A stretch of DNA of 9,549 nt from Candidatus Pacearchaeota archaeon (GTDB lineage Archaea > Nanobdellota > Nanobdellia > Pacearchaeales > GW2011-AR1), in NCBI GenBank assembly GCA_026395855.1, contig JAPLXX010000051.1, forward strand, positions 1 to 9,549. Direction: 5' to 3'. The position numbers were made by a program, and so were the translations under genes. Positions within the stretch are counted from its first letter, which is position 1. Each line of letters starts with the position of its first letter. Positions 1 through 6,048 of the stretch are shown one piece after another. The notes under the pieces were generated by a model. The model saw only the letters and a list, made by a program, of their open reading frames with translations. It ran no database searches and was not told the origin of the DNA.

Positions 1-609
1 GATTTTGTTTCAAAAAGAGGAATAGATGCACAGGATGTTCAGGGTGTGCAGCAGGTTGATTTTAATGCTCTTCCAAAAGAAGTTAATATTGAAAATATTG
101 ATAACAGCAATCTTGCTATTTATGAAATAAACTACACAGACGGCAATCAGCAAAAGAAAGTTTATATGATAACTTATTCTGTTGAGCAGCTTCGTGCTCA
201 GGGGGATTTGATAGTTGCACATGACAACAGGAATTTCCTTGATTTCGGGCATTCCGGAATAATGAAAGAAACAGGATTTTTGGAAACAGCAACAGGTGTT
301 GAAACAAGCGGTGCAAAAGGATATGTAATGGTAAGAGACGGAAGCATAACAGCTATTTCAACAAATCTTGAGATAATGCAGAGCAATTCAGGGCAGATAG
401 ATATAGTTGTTCTGAAGAACGGGCAGGCTATAAGCTTCGGGAACACAATAAGCACAGACAGCATCGGAGTAAAGAAAGACTATGATGTTCAGTCAAATGA
501 TATTGTGAGCTTTAAGGCAGGAGATGTAATTTCTGTTCTTGTCAACAAAAACGGCGAGGTCGCATGGAATGATGTTATAACAATGGTTGAGATAACAACT
601 GTTAATTAG
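1..609 (+). CDS. 3' part of a surface or fibre-like protein with a beta-rich C-terminal domain (5'-truncated)
   Basis: The frame is open from base 1, so the gene starts upstream of the window; the GTG at 46 is an in-frame codon and probably not the start. It ends at TAA 607-609. The visible 202 residues are hydrophilic with no membrane segment. The last ~95 residues (about nt 318-600) alternate short hydrophobic strands with turns: GYVMVRDGSITAIS, IDIVVLKNGQAISF, DVISVLVNKNG and the final ITMVEITT. From memory this pattern (smooth 'RxGSIT' strand, 'V.KNG' hairpin, 'F..GD.ISV' strand) resembles C-terminal jelly-roll modules found at the ends of phage-like or DPANN fibre and surface proteins. 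No catalytic motif was seen. The next gene starts 220 bp downstream with its own promoter, so the two are probably not in an operon. Function is unknown; the structural reading is inference. Confidence 0.85.
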   Translation, partial: DFVSKRGIDAQDVQGVQQVDFNALPKEVNIENIDNSNLAIYEINYTDGNQQKKVYMITYSVEQLRAQGDLIVAHDNRNFLDFGHSGIMKETGFLETATGVETSGAKGYVMVRDGSITAISTNLEIMQSNSGQIDIVVLKNGQAISFGNTISTDSIGVKKDYDVQSNDIVSFKAGDVISVLVNKNGEVAWNDVITMVEITTVN

Positions 610-730
610 ATTTGATGATGATTTTTATATGAGACAATTAGTTATTGGGTGCAGTATACAAAAGAAAACTATTATAATAACACAATTTCAATAAAGTTAT
701 GGCGAGCTGATTATATTAAATTATTTCTTT

Positions 731-762
731 TTTCGCTTAACAACTTTGTCTTTTAACCGAAA
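731..762. repeat. Imperfect inverted repeat in the 610-829 intergenic region
   Basis: TTTCGCTTAA (731-740) and TTAACCGAAA (753-762) pair at 9 of 10 positions; the one mismatch is C736 against C757. The spacer is 12 nt. A flanking GGCGA (701-705) can pair with TCGCC (767-771). It lies about 40 bp upstream of the TATA box of the 830 gene and is more GC-rich than the rest of the gap. It may be a regulator site or the hairpin of an unrecognised RNA. Nothing else convincing was seen in 610-800. Confidence 0.4.
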
Positions 763-800
763 CCTATCGCCCCAATCATAATCATTCAAACATCACAAGT

Positions 801-810
801 TTTTTAAATA
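801..810 (+). promoter_or_regulatory. Archaeal TATA box for the 90-aa membrane protein gene
   Basis: TTTTTAAATA ends exactly 20 nt before the A of ATG 830. With a usual archaeal TATA-to-start distance of about 25 bp, transcription would begin at the start codon and give a leaderless mRNA. Confidence 0.75.
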
Positions 811-829
811 GATTTTATTTAATCTTTCT

Positions 830-1102
830 ATGGCAGATAAAAAAAGCGTCTTGATAACTGTTCTTGTTTTAGTAATAGTTATTCTTGCCGGAATTCTGAT
901 ATATGCATTTGTGATAAGGCCTGCATATACAGGATATGTTGTTGAAAGGCAGACAGAAGGTGTGCAGATTGCTGTAAATGCGATTTTGACACAGCTTCAG
1001 CAAAATGGGTTTGTGCAGATTCCAATAGGAAATCAGACATTGATTTTGGTTCCATACACTGCACCAAGCACTGCAGCAGTTGAAACAACACCAGCACAAT
1101 AG
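830..1102 (+). CDS. Small single-pass membrane-anchored protein with TGYVV motif (90 aa)
   Basis: A short basic N-terminus (MADKKS) is followed by a strongly hydrophobic helix at residues ~7-29. Next come RPAY and the motif TGYVV (34-38), a polar helix (~39-58), the segment IPIGNQTLILVPY (64-76), and a short Thr/Ala tail. The likely topology is N-in with about 60 residues outside the membrane. N68-Q-T is a potential N-glycosylation sequon. I recognise this from memory as a type of small protein common in Woesearchaeota and Pacearchaeota, ending in a 'GNQT..LVP'-like strand; no function is known to me. The start is set by the TATA box 20 nt upstream. It lies between two other surface genes but has its own promoter. 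The TGYVV motif echoes TGHAI in the protein encoded at 2342. Confidence 0.88.
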   Translation: MADKKSVLITVLVLVIVILAGILIYAFVIRPAYTGYVVERQTEGVQIAVNAILTQLQQNGFVQIPIGNQTLILVPYTAPSTAAVETTPAQ

Positions 1103-1133
1103 ACTTTAATTTTGGAATAATTATTTAGGTAAT

Positions 1134-1143
1134 TTTATAAATA
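1134..1143 (+). promoter_or_regulatory. Archaeal TATA box for the pilin-like gene
   Basis: TTTATAAATA ends 20 nt before ATG 1163, the same spacing as five other genes here. This predicts a leaderless transcript for the pilin-like gene, independent of the upstream 90-aa gene, whose stop codon ends 31 bp before the box. Confidence 0.8.
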
Positions 1144-1162
1144 GTTATACCTTTTTTTATTA

Positions 1163-2275
1163 ATGAATAAGAGGGAAGATAATTTTTATTCCTTGAGCAA
1201 GAGCAGAAAAGGACTTTCAGCAATTGTAGCAAATCTTCTTATTATATTATTAGTTCTTGTTGCTGTTGGAGTTATTTGGGTTGTTATAAGAAATGTCATT
1301 TCTTCTGGTTCTGAACAAATAGAGCTTGGGCAGTTTACATTTGACTTGAGCATAAAATCTGCATATGTATCTGGAACAAACATTGTTGTTGGAGTTAGAA
1401 GAAGTCCTGGCGGAGGAGAGCTCCTTGGAATGAAATTTATATTTTCAAATGAAACAGAAAGTAAAACTATTGAAAAAATGGTGGCTATGACAGAATTAGA
1501 TGAGAGAACATTTACATTTACTTCAGCAGAAATCTCTGGCATGAATGCAGGAGACGAGGTTTCTGTTGCTCCTGTTTATTCCTCTTCTGGAGCAGAAAAA
1601 ACAGGAACTCCGACAGACTCTGCAACAATTAGCGGAACTACGCCTGAAGATGGTGGTAGTGAAGTTATACCTATTTGTGGAAATGGTGCTCTTGAATCTG
1701 GAGAACAATGTGATGATGGGAACACTATAAGCGGCGACGGATGTTCTTCAACATGCCAGCATGAAGAAGGTTCTGAATCACCTTATTGCGGCGACGGAAA
1801 CTGTGATATTTTAGAAGGAGAAAATGTTCTTAACTGTCCTGACGACTGTGAGGTTCCTTCTTCCTGTGATGGAGTTTGGAATCCGCAGGATATAGAGGAT
1901 GGAAATGAATGCGATGGCACCCCCACTCCCAATAAGTGTACACCATCTACCTGTACTTGTGATTTAGGATTCTATGGGGATGATATGGGAGGTTGTGCTG
2001 TGGACAACCCACTAGATACAGGAACAATATTTTCTGTATGGAATCATATTTATTTTGACAGTTATAATCTTCCAAAAGAGACGGTGTCAGACTTTATGGG
2101 AAATTATGTAAACTTTAGTGATTCTGCAGAAGTTGGCTGTTTTCGCATAAATTTCGCAGATTACCTTATAGATAATGATATAAGTTATATACGACTTGAC
2201 GACTCTCTTGGATATCCAAATATAGTAGCAGGAAACAACTATTATATCTGGGAAGCTGAAAACTGCGGGTTATAA
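1163..2275 (+). CDS. Archaeal type IV pilin-like protein with Cys-rich (Myxo-type) repeat extension
   Basis: Residues 1-45 form a class III prepilin signal: a charged leader ending in SRKG, a probable FlaK/PibD-type cleavage between G17 and L18, then LSAIVANLLIILLVLVAVG as the hydrophobic assembly helix. Residues ~50-160 are beta-rich and pilin-like, with sequon N96-E-T. Residues 171-200 (CGNG, E.CDDGN, GDGCS..C) match the Myxo-disulphide/DUF4215-type repeat as I know it. Residues 208-230 (CGDGNCD...NCPDDC) are a second Cys cluster and 235-278 a third, EGF-like one (CTCDLGFYG). A ~85-residue C-terminal module follows, with C326, C368 and sequon N317-F-S. There are 16 Cys, an even number, all outside the helix, which suggests disulphides in an extracellular setting. 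Ordinary archaeal pilins are usually shorter (about 120-200 aa), so this may be a minor or tip pilin or an adhesin. Its partners are not identified. Confidence 0.88.
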   Translation: MNKREDNFYSLSKSRKGLSAIVANLLIILLVLVAVGVIWVVIRNVISSGSEQIELGQFTFDLSIKSAYVSGTNIVVGVRRSPGGGELLGMKFIFSNETESKTIEKMVAMTELDERTFTFTSAEISGMNAGDEVSVAPVYSSSGAEKTGTPTDSATISGTTPEDGGSEVIPICGNGALESGEQCDDGNTISGDGCSSTCQHEEGSESPYCGDGNCDILEGENVLNCPDDCEVPSSCDGVWNPQDIEDGNECDGTPTPNKCTPSTCTCDLGFYGDDMGGCAVDNPLDTGTIFSVWNHIYFDSYNLPKETVSDFMGNYVNFSDSAEVGCFRINFADYLIDNDISYIRLDDSLGYPNIVAGNNYYIWEAENCGL

Positions 2276-2294
2276 GCAGAAACCTCAAGAAACC

Positions 2295-2304
2295 TTTAAA
2301 TATA
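2295..2304 (+). promoter_or_regulatory. TATA box for the 501-aa surface protein gene
   Basis: TTTAAATATA follows an A-rich BRE-like stretch (AAGAAACC). Aligned with the other boxes it ends about 40 nt before ATG 2342, which predicts a leader of roughly 20 nt with no visible Shine-Dalgarno. A weaker box-like stretch (TTTTAGTATA, 2314-2323) lies at nearly the leaderless spacing and is an alternative. Confidence 0.6.
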
Positions 2305-2341
2305 TTCTTTCTCTTTTAGTATAAATCAGTTACCCTACAAA

Positions 2342-3847
2342 ATGGCGTACGAAAAATTCATAAAAAAAGACGGAAAGCTTTATGGTCCATATCTTTATGA
2401 AAGCAAAAGAGTTGATGGAAAGGTAATTTCAGAATATCACGGGCAGAAGAAATTTAATCTTCCAAAATGGGTCTGGATAATTCCCTTAGTTTTTTTAATA
2501 GTTCTTGGTGCCTATTTTATAGGGCAGAGAGGGGACAAATTAACAGGACATGCTATTCTTGATTTAAATGCAAATTATCAAGAAGGCAAGTCTCTTGAAG
2601 GAGGGCTTCAGGTCTCTTTAAAGCAAGGTGAACTAATTCCAGCTTCTTCTGTAGTTGTTTTTGAAAATGCCGGTAACAAATATGAATATCCTCTTAGTGA
2701 CTTGGTTTCAGAGCAGAGCACAACAGGAAATTTTTATGTTGCAGGAAAAACTCTTGATGGTTCTGGCAAAGGTTTTGGTATATCTGGAACAAAAGAAATT
2801 TCTCCAGATGTTCAGTTTACATTAATAATTTCTTCTGAGAAAAATACAGAAGAAAATACACAGGCTGAAACAAACCCGGGTGAAGAAACTACATCTGAAG
2901 AAACAATTCCGGCAGAGACAACCCCTGTTGAAACATCATCTGAACCAACATCTACTGAAGAAACCACTCCAGCAGAAACAACGCCTGAAGAAATCGCTCC
3001 AGCTGAAGCAACAACTGAAGAATCTTCTAGCAATCCATTAAGTATTATTGCAAATTTCTTTTTGAGTTTGACACCAACAGGGCATGCAATAGTTGAAGTT
3101 CAAAATGAAGTTTCTGGCACAGTATCTGCAGGAAACCCTTTTGCATACACATTGCAGGAAGGAGAAAAAGCAGAGATAAAACCTTTGAGCGTGATGACAG
3201 GTTCTAATCAATTATCTGAAAACGATGTCTCTTTGACAACAGAAGGAAATATTGTTACAATTTCCACAACTTATTCTGAAAAAGAAGAAGGATTTGGGGC
3301 AGGATATTCAGGAGATAATGTCAAAGAGCTTGCAATAGACTTAAGCAAGTTAAATCTCTTAATGGAGAAGGGAGAGCTTAAAGTTAATATAATTTATAAC
3401 AATGAAAATATTGTTTCTTTGCAGACAATGCTTGGCAGCGGAGAAGTTGTTGGTGAAAGTCCTGTTATTCCAATTGAAGAGCCAGAAATTAATGTTCCTT
3501 TAAATGAGACAACACCAATAAATGTTAGTGTGAATAACTCGGTTCTTAACATAAGCAGTGTATCAGAGTTAACAACTGATGAGAAGAATGTTTTAACTAA
3601 TAAATTTGGAAGCATTTCTGTTGATACAACAGAAGCTAAAGCAAAAAACGGATTTATAATTGTAAGATATGAAATTGGAAATTACTGGATAGAAAATTCC
3701 TATGATTCTAGTTTAGATAGCTCATTGCTTTCCTCTTTTATGGAATCTGACAGAATAAAATTCCTGAAAGATGTCGCGCAAAAACTGTCTGAACAGTTAG
3801 AGAGCGAGAAAGAAATTCCTGAATTATTGGGAAATAAATCTTACTGA
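2342..3847 (+). CDS. Single-pass surface protein with GPYxY N-terminal motif, TGHAI motifs and Thr/Glu/Pro linker (501 aa)
   Basis: Residues 1-40 are cytosolic and contain the compact motif GKLYGPYLYESKRVDGKV (11-28) followed by YHG. One membrane helix lies at ~43-61 (WVWIIPLVFLIVLGAYFIG). It is followed by TGHAI (68-72), then a beta-rich domain (~73-165) with EGxxLEGGL, LKQGELIP and GFGISG. A low-complexity E/T/P/S linker spans ~168-230. A weakly hydrophobic segment (LSIIANFFLSL, 233-243) precedes a second TGHAI (246-250). A second extracellular beta domain covers ~251-370, and sequons N388, N394, N398 and N403 cluster before the C-terminal region. That region (405-500) contains YEIGNYWIENSYD and the helix RIKFLKDVAQKLSEQ. 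Similar modules occur, as I recall, in DPANN membrane proteins of unknown function. The likely role is a surface or envelope protein. It has its own promoter. Confidence 0.88.
   Translation: MAYEKFIKKDGKLYGPYLYESKRVDGKVISEYHGQKKFNLPKWVWIIPLVFLIVLGAYFIGQRGDKLTGHAILDLNANYQEGKSLEGGLQVSLKQGELIPASSVVVFENAGNKYEYPLSDLVSEQSTTGNFYVAGKTLDGSGKGFGISGTKEISPDVQFTLIISSEKNTEENTQAETNPGEETTSEETIPAETTPVETSSEPTSTEETTPAETTPEEIAPAEATTEESSSNPLSIIANFFLSLTPTGHAIVEVQNEVSGTVSAGNPFAYTLQEGEKAEIKPLSVMTGSNQLSENDVSLTTEGNIVTISTTYSEKEEGFGAGYSGDNVKELAIDLSKLNLLMEKGELKVNIIYNNENIVSLQTMLGSGEVVGESPVIPIEEPEINVPLNETTPINVSVNNSVLNISSVSELTTDEKNVLTNKFGSISVDTTEAKAKNGFIIVRYEIGNYWIENSYDSSLDSSLLSSFMESDRIKFLKDVAQKLSEQLESEKEIPELLGNKSY
2843..3031 (+). 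repeat. Low-complexity Thr/Glu/Pro repeat coding region
   Basis: This stretch encodes residues ~168-230 of the 501-aa protein as irregular repeats of ETTP, EETT and AETTP. It separates two folded extracellular parts, as expected for an extended spacer, and is rich in possible O-glycosylation residues. The DNA repeats are imperfect (GAAACAAC/GAAGAAAC variants), so length variation between strains would be expected. Confidence 0.7.
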
Positions 3848-3877
3848 ACTTTTCTAAAGACGAGTAGTGCATAAATC

Positions 3878-3887
3878 TTTATAAATA
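3878..3887 (+). promoter_or_regulatory. TATA box for the 228-aa conserved protein gene
   Basis: TTTATAAATA, identical to the box at 1134-1143, ends 20 nt before ATG 3907 and predicts a leaderless mRNA. It supports ATG 3907 over the internal ATG at codon 16. Confidence 0.8.
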
Positions 3888-3906
3888 GAGAATTTCTGGG
3901 AAAAAT

Positions 3907-4593
3907 ATGGAAACAGATGCAAAACCAAGAATAAGACAGGGAAGAACAGAAATGGATTTTCCCCATCAGGGAAAGATATTAACAGCTGTGCATCCTTTTT
4001 ATGGTCCTGCAAATTCTTTGACACTTTTAAAGCAAATAGGGGGTTCTCTAGGGACACCAACTTACCTTAGAGTGCCGACATCTGCAGAACTGACTTCTTT
4101 TGTTCACGAATATTTTGGAGGTGCTGAATTACATGCACAAGAAGTTACGAGAATAGTGAAAGATAATTATTTTAGAGGATTTACTGGAATTCTAACTGAT
4201 CCGCAAAAAAGAATTGCTCATTTTATAGATTATCCGGAATTTGATGAAAATAGCAGAGTCAACAGAGACAACCTGTTAAATAGATTAGCTGAAAGTCGTG
4301 CACAGGTTGACTTTGAGTATCTAAAAGGTTCTGTTAATATAGGAAAATTAGCAAAGCATCCTTATTTTGTTGCATGGGCTGGTGGAGAAGAAGGGGCTGA
4401 AAAACTTGCAGAACTTGCATCAAAATTTCCACGTAATCAAGTTTATATTGGATTTCTAAATTTAAAGGACTTAAAAGAGCCAAAAGCAACAGTTGCGTCA
4501 TTGTGCTTAAATTGGGGTGACGGTAGGTTGGTTGTTAACTCTTGTGGTAGTGGTGGTAATCCAGATAGTGTTTCTTTCGGGATTTGGACATAA
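3907..4593 (+). CDS. Conserved soluble protein of unknown function (228 aa)
   Basis: No signal peptide or membrane helix is present, so it is probably cytosolic. Visible blocks are RVPTSAELTSFVHEYF (55-70), a helical stretch ending KDNYFRGFTGIL (85-96), FIDYPEF (106-112), a charged helix (118-133), the most family-like block LAKHPYFVAWAGGEEGAEKLAEL (148-170), and a C-terminal beta region with LCLNWGDGRLVV and VSFGIW. From memory this layout (P-T-S-A/E start, WGF/RGFTG strand, G-EEGAEKLA helix, final '.AFGV/SFGI') resembles a family of hypothetical proteins scattered through DPANN archaea and candidate phyla; I know of no function. No nucleotide-binding, metal-binding or protease motif was seen. 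It has its own TATA box and converges on the 4624-5376 gene with a 30-bp gap. Confidence 0.85.
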   Translation: METDAKPRIRQGRTEMDFPHQGKILTAVHPFYGPANSLTLLKQIGGSLGTPTYLRVPTSAELTSFVHEYFGGAELHAQEVTRIVKDNYFRGFTGILTDPQKRIAHFIDYPEFDENSRVNRDNLLNRLAESRAQVDFEYLKGSVNIGKLAKHPYFVAWAGGEEGAEKLAELASKFPRNQVYIGFLNLKDLKEPKATVASLCLNWGDGRLVVNSCGSGGNPDSVSFGIWT

Positions 4594-4623
4594 ATTAATA
4601 AAACTGATTTGCAATAATTTTAA

Positions 4624-5376
4624 TCAAATTTCCTGCGCAATTTTTCTAATTATAAATTGTATGCCGACTGTTTCTGATATAACAGCCGAAATAACCAGGC
4701 TGCCGACAGCTGCCTTGAAAAGCCCTTCATGAATCGGTATTTTTGCAAACTGCGAAAATCTCTGAAGCACATCTTCTATTTCTTCTTTGCTTATAATTAT
4801 TGAGGTTTTTTTTCTTCCCATTATTCCTGTTACAAGAACATTTTGTCCTTGGCCATTGCATTCTATTGATTTTATCAAAGGATCTCTTACTAAAATGTTA
4901 AGTTTTCCCAAATCTATTTGTTCAGAAGTTGGTGCTGGCTTCAAATTCCTGACTGTCTCTGGAAGAGGAATCTCTGGAATTTTGACAGCAGAGGGAATTT
5001 TCCAGACAGGTTTTTTTACTATAAACTTTCTTGCAGGCTCTGGAGCTCTCAGAATTTTTTTCAGCTCTGTCAAAAGGCTGTCTTTTTCCATTTCAGTTAT
5101 TTTTTCAGATTCTTTAACTATTTTTTCCTGGACAAATTCTTTTATCTCTTCTTTCTTTATTTCTTTCGCAACAGCTTCTTTTTCTTCTTCAACCAGCGAT
5201 TTTTCCTTTATCTTAGATGCGCTGTAAGCCTTTGTATTTTCAATAAGCTCTTTTGTGAATGTTAAAAGAAATTTTGCCCTGAACTCGTTTGAAGTCTGTT
5301 CTAGCATTTTGTAAGGAACCAAGGTTCCTTGACACTCAACTTCCTTTAAGAGAGAGTCAAATAAACTTGTATTCAC
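4624..5376 (-). CDS. FlaI/GspE-type secretion ATPase N-terminal-domain-like protein lacking the ATPase domain
   Basis: Residues 1-50 form a helical N-terminal region. A Lys/Glu-rich, probably coiled-coil stretch covers ~55-108 and a Pro/Lys linker ~110-150. Residues ~155-245 resemble the N-terminal domain of archaeal FlaI/PilB/GspE ATPases: LxxLVRDPLIKSIECNG, then a strand pair, an EEIEDVLQRFSQFAKIPI helix, the VGSLVISAV segment where ATPases have a DGSR-like turn, and a final IQFIIRK like the F.IRK that ends the domain. The protein stops six residues later; there is no Walker A or B. The minus strand downstream holds no remaining ATPase reading frame. GTG 5374-5376 is the first usable start after an in-frame stop. 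It overlaps AGAGGTGA, which is too close to act as a normal ribosome site. It lies 39 bp after the coiled-coil gene with no clear promoter, so the two are probably co-transcribed. Confidence 0.8.
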   Translation of the reverse strand: MNTSLFDSLLKEVECQGTLVPYKMLEQTSNEFRAKFLLTFTKELIENTKAYSASKIKEKSLVEEEKEAVAKEIKKEEIKEFVQEKIVKESEKITEMEKDSLLTELKKILRAPEPARKFIVKKPVWKIPSAVKIPEIPLPETVRNLKPAPTSEQIDLGKLNILVRDPLIKSIECNGQGQNVLVTGIMGRKKTSIIISKEEIEDVLQRFSQFAKIPIHEGLFKAAVGSLVISAVISETVGIQFIIRKIAQEI

Positions 5377-5415
5377 CTCTTTTAGAATTTAATTTTTTAT
5401 TCATCCCAAAACTCC

Positions 5416-6006
5416 TTAGGGATTCTCAAAAGGTTTTTGATCTTTTGCTGTTATAGATTTTTCAAAACCCTCGAGTTCCTGAGTCATTTTTTGAGAAGGT
5501 TGTATGCCCGTGGTGCTTGAAAATAAAGGTGGAGAAGGCGCTGGCAGAGGATACTGAATTTTGTTTTTTTGAGGAAGAGGAATCACAGGTCTTTGATTTT
5601 CTGTGCCTACTTCATGAATGAGCGCCAGACCTTTTCCGATTAATCCTGCTTGCTCAGACAATTTGTTCAGTTTTTCCATTACCTTTTTCGCTTCCAAATC
5701 TCCTGCAGAAATCTCTTTTTTTGCGAGCGCTTTTGCAGAGATTTCAAACAAATCAAGAAGCTTTGATATCTGGTTTGAGAGATTGTCAAATTTTACAGAA
5801 AGATTGACCATCACTTTCTGCAGTCCTATGAAATTTTCAATAAGCGCTTTTTCAACTTTGATTTCTTTTGTAGAATGATAAATAACCTCTGTCGGTTTAG
5901 AATTCTTGTTATTTTTTTTAGCTATCCTTTTGGACTTAGGAGGTGCGGTTTTTAGCACTATTTCTACCTTGTTCCCTTTAATTTTAGAATAAGCTTTTTT
6001 ATTCAT
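5416..6006 (-). CDS. Coiled-coil protein with basic N-terminus and Pro-rich tail (196 aa)
   Basis: A very basic N-terminus (residues ~8-37, KSKRIAKKNNKNSK) leads to a long predicted helix from ~47 to 98. There, leucine and isoleucine spacing (LIENFIGLQKVMVNLS, FDNLSNQISKLLDLFEIS) suggests a coiled coil. A second helix covers ~102-131, followed by a proline-rich disordered tail (139-170). No membrane segment or enzyme motif was seen. From memory the 'LQKV..NLS.KFDNLS.QIS.LL.LFEISAK' core recurs in DPANN proteins of unknown function. A scaffold comparable in style to the coiled-coil archaellum accessory proteins FlaC/D/E is possible but unproven. The start is fixed by a TATA box 20 nt upstream, in the 42-bp gap after ppsA. 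The ATPase-NTD-like gene follows 39 bp later, probably on the same transcript. Confidence 0.83.
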   Translation of the reverse strand: MNKKAYSKIKGNKVEIVLKTAPPKSKRIAKKNNKNSKPTEVIYHSTKEIKVEKALIENFIGLQKVMVNLSVKFDNLSNQISKLLDLFEISAKALAKKEISAGDLEAKKVMEKLNKLSEQAGLIGKGLALIHEVGTENQRPVIPLPQKNKIQYPLPAPSPPLFSSTTGIQPSQKMTQELEGFEKSITAKDQKPFENP

Positions 6007-6025
6007 AATCTGTAAAGGGATTTCT

Positions 6026-6035
6026 TATTTATAAA
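6026..6035 (-). promoter_or_regulatory. TATA box for the coiled-coil / ATPase-NTD gene pair
   Basis: On the minus strand this reads TTTATAAATA and ends 20 nt before ATG 6006. It fits into the 42-bp gap after the ppsA stop, so the pair need not depend on ppsA transcription. Confidence 0.8.
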
Positions 6036-6048
6036 TTTAATCGAGGTT

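Noticed and set aside
614..709. Possible box C/D sRNA: ATGATGA near 614-623 and CTGA at 706-709
   Set aside because: The spacing of about 90 nt is long for an archaeal C/D sRNA, no internal C' or D' boxes were seen, and the ends do not form a clear terminal stem.
721..789. Minus-strand micro-ORF from TTG 789, 22 aa, ending in a basic run (VVKRKKK)
   Set aside because: It uses CGG/AGG/CGA arginine codons unlike its neighbours, lacks a TATA box at the local 20-nt spacing, and overlaps the inverted repeat, which can explain its pattern.
2812..3033. Antisense ORF (73 aa) rich in Val and Ser
   Set aside because: It is the mirror of the Thr/Glu/Pro repeat in the 501-aa protein; repeats without stops create such shadows.
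3907..4623. A frameshifted remainder of the ATPase domain downstream of the NTD-like gene on the minus strand
   Set aside because: That strand holds no long reading frame and no Walker A-like motif; the region is the plus-strand 228-aa gene.
4594..4645. Terminators between the convergent genes, including the T5 run at about 4640
   Set aside because: Only runs of four or five T, not clearly above the AT-rich background; no strong terminator could be supported here or elsewhere in the window.
5428..5437. AAAGGTTTTT inside the 3' end of the coiled-coil gene, matching part of the ppsA palindrome arm
   Set aside because: A single half-site within coding sequence with no partner arm; likely chance.
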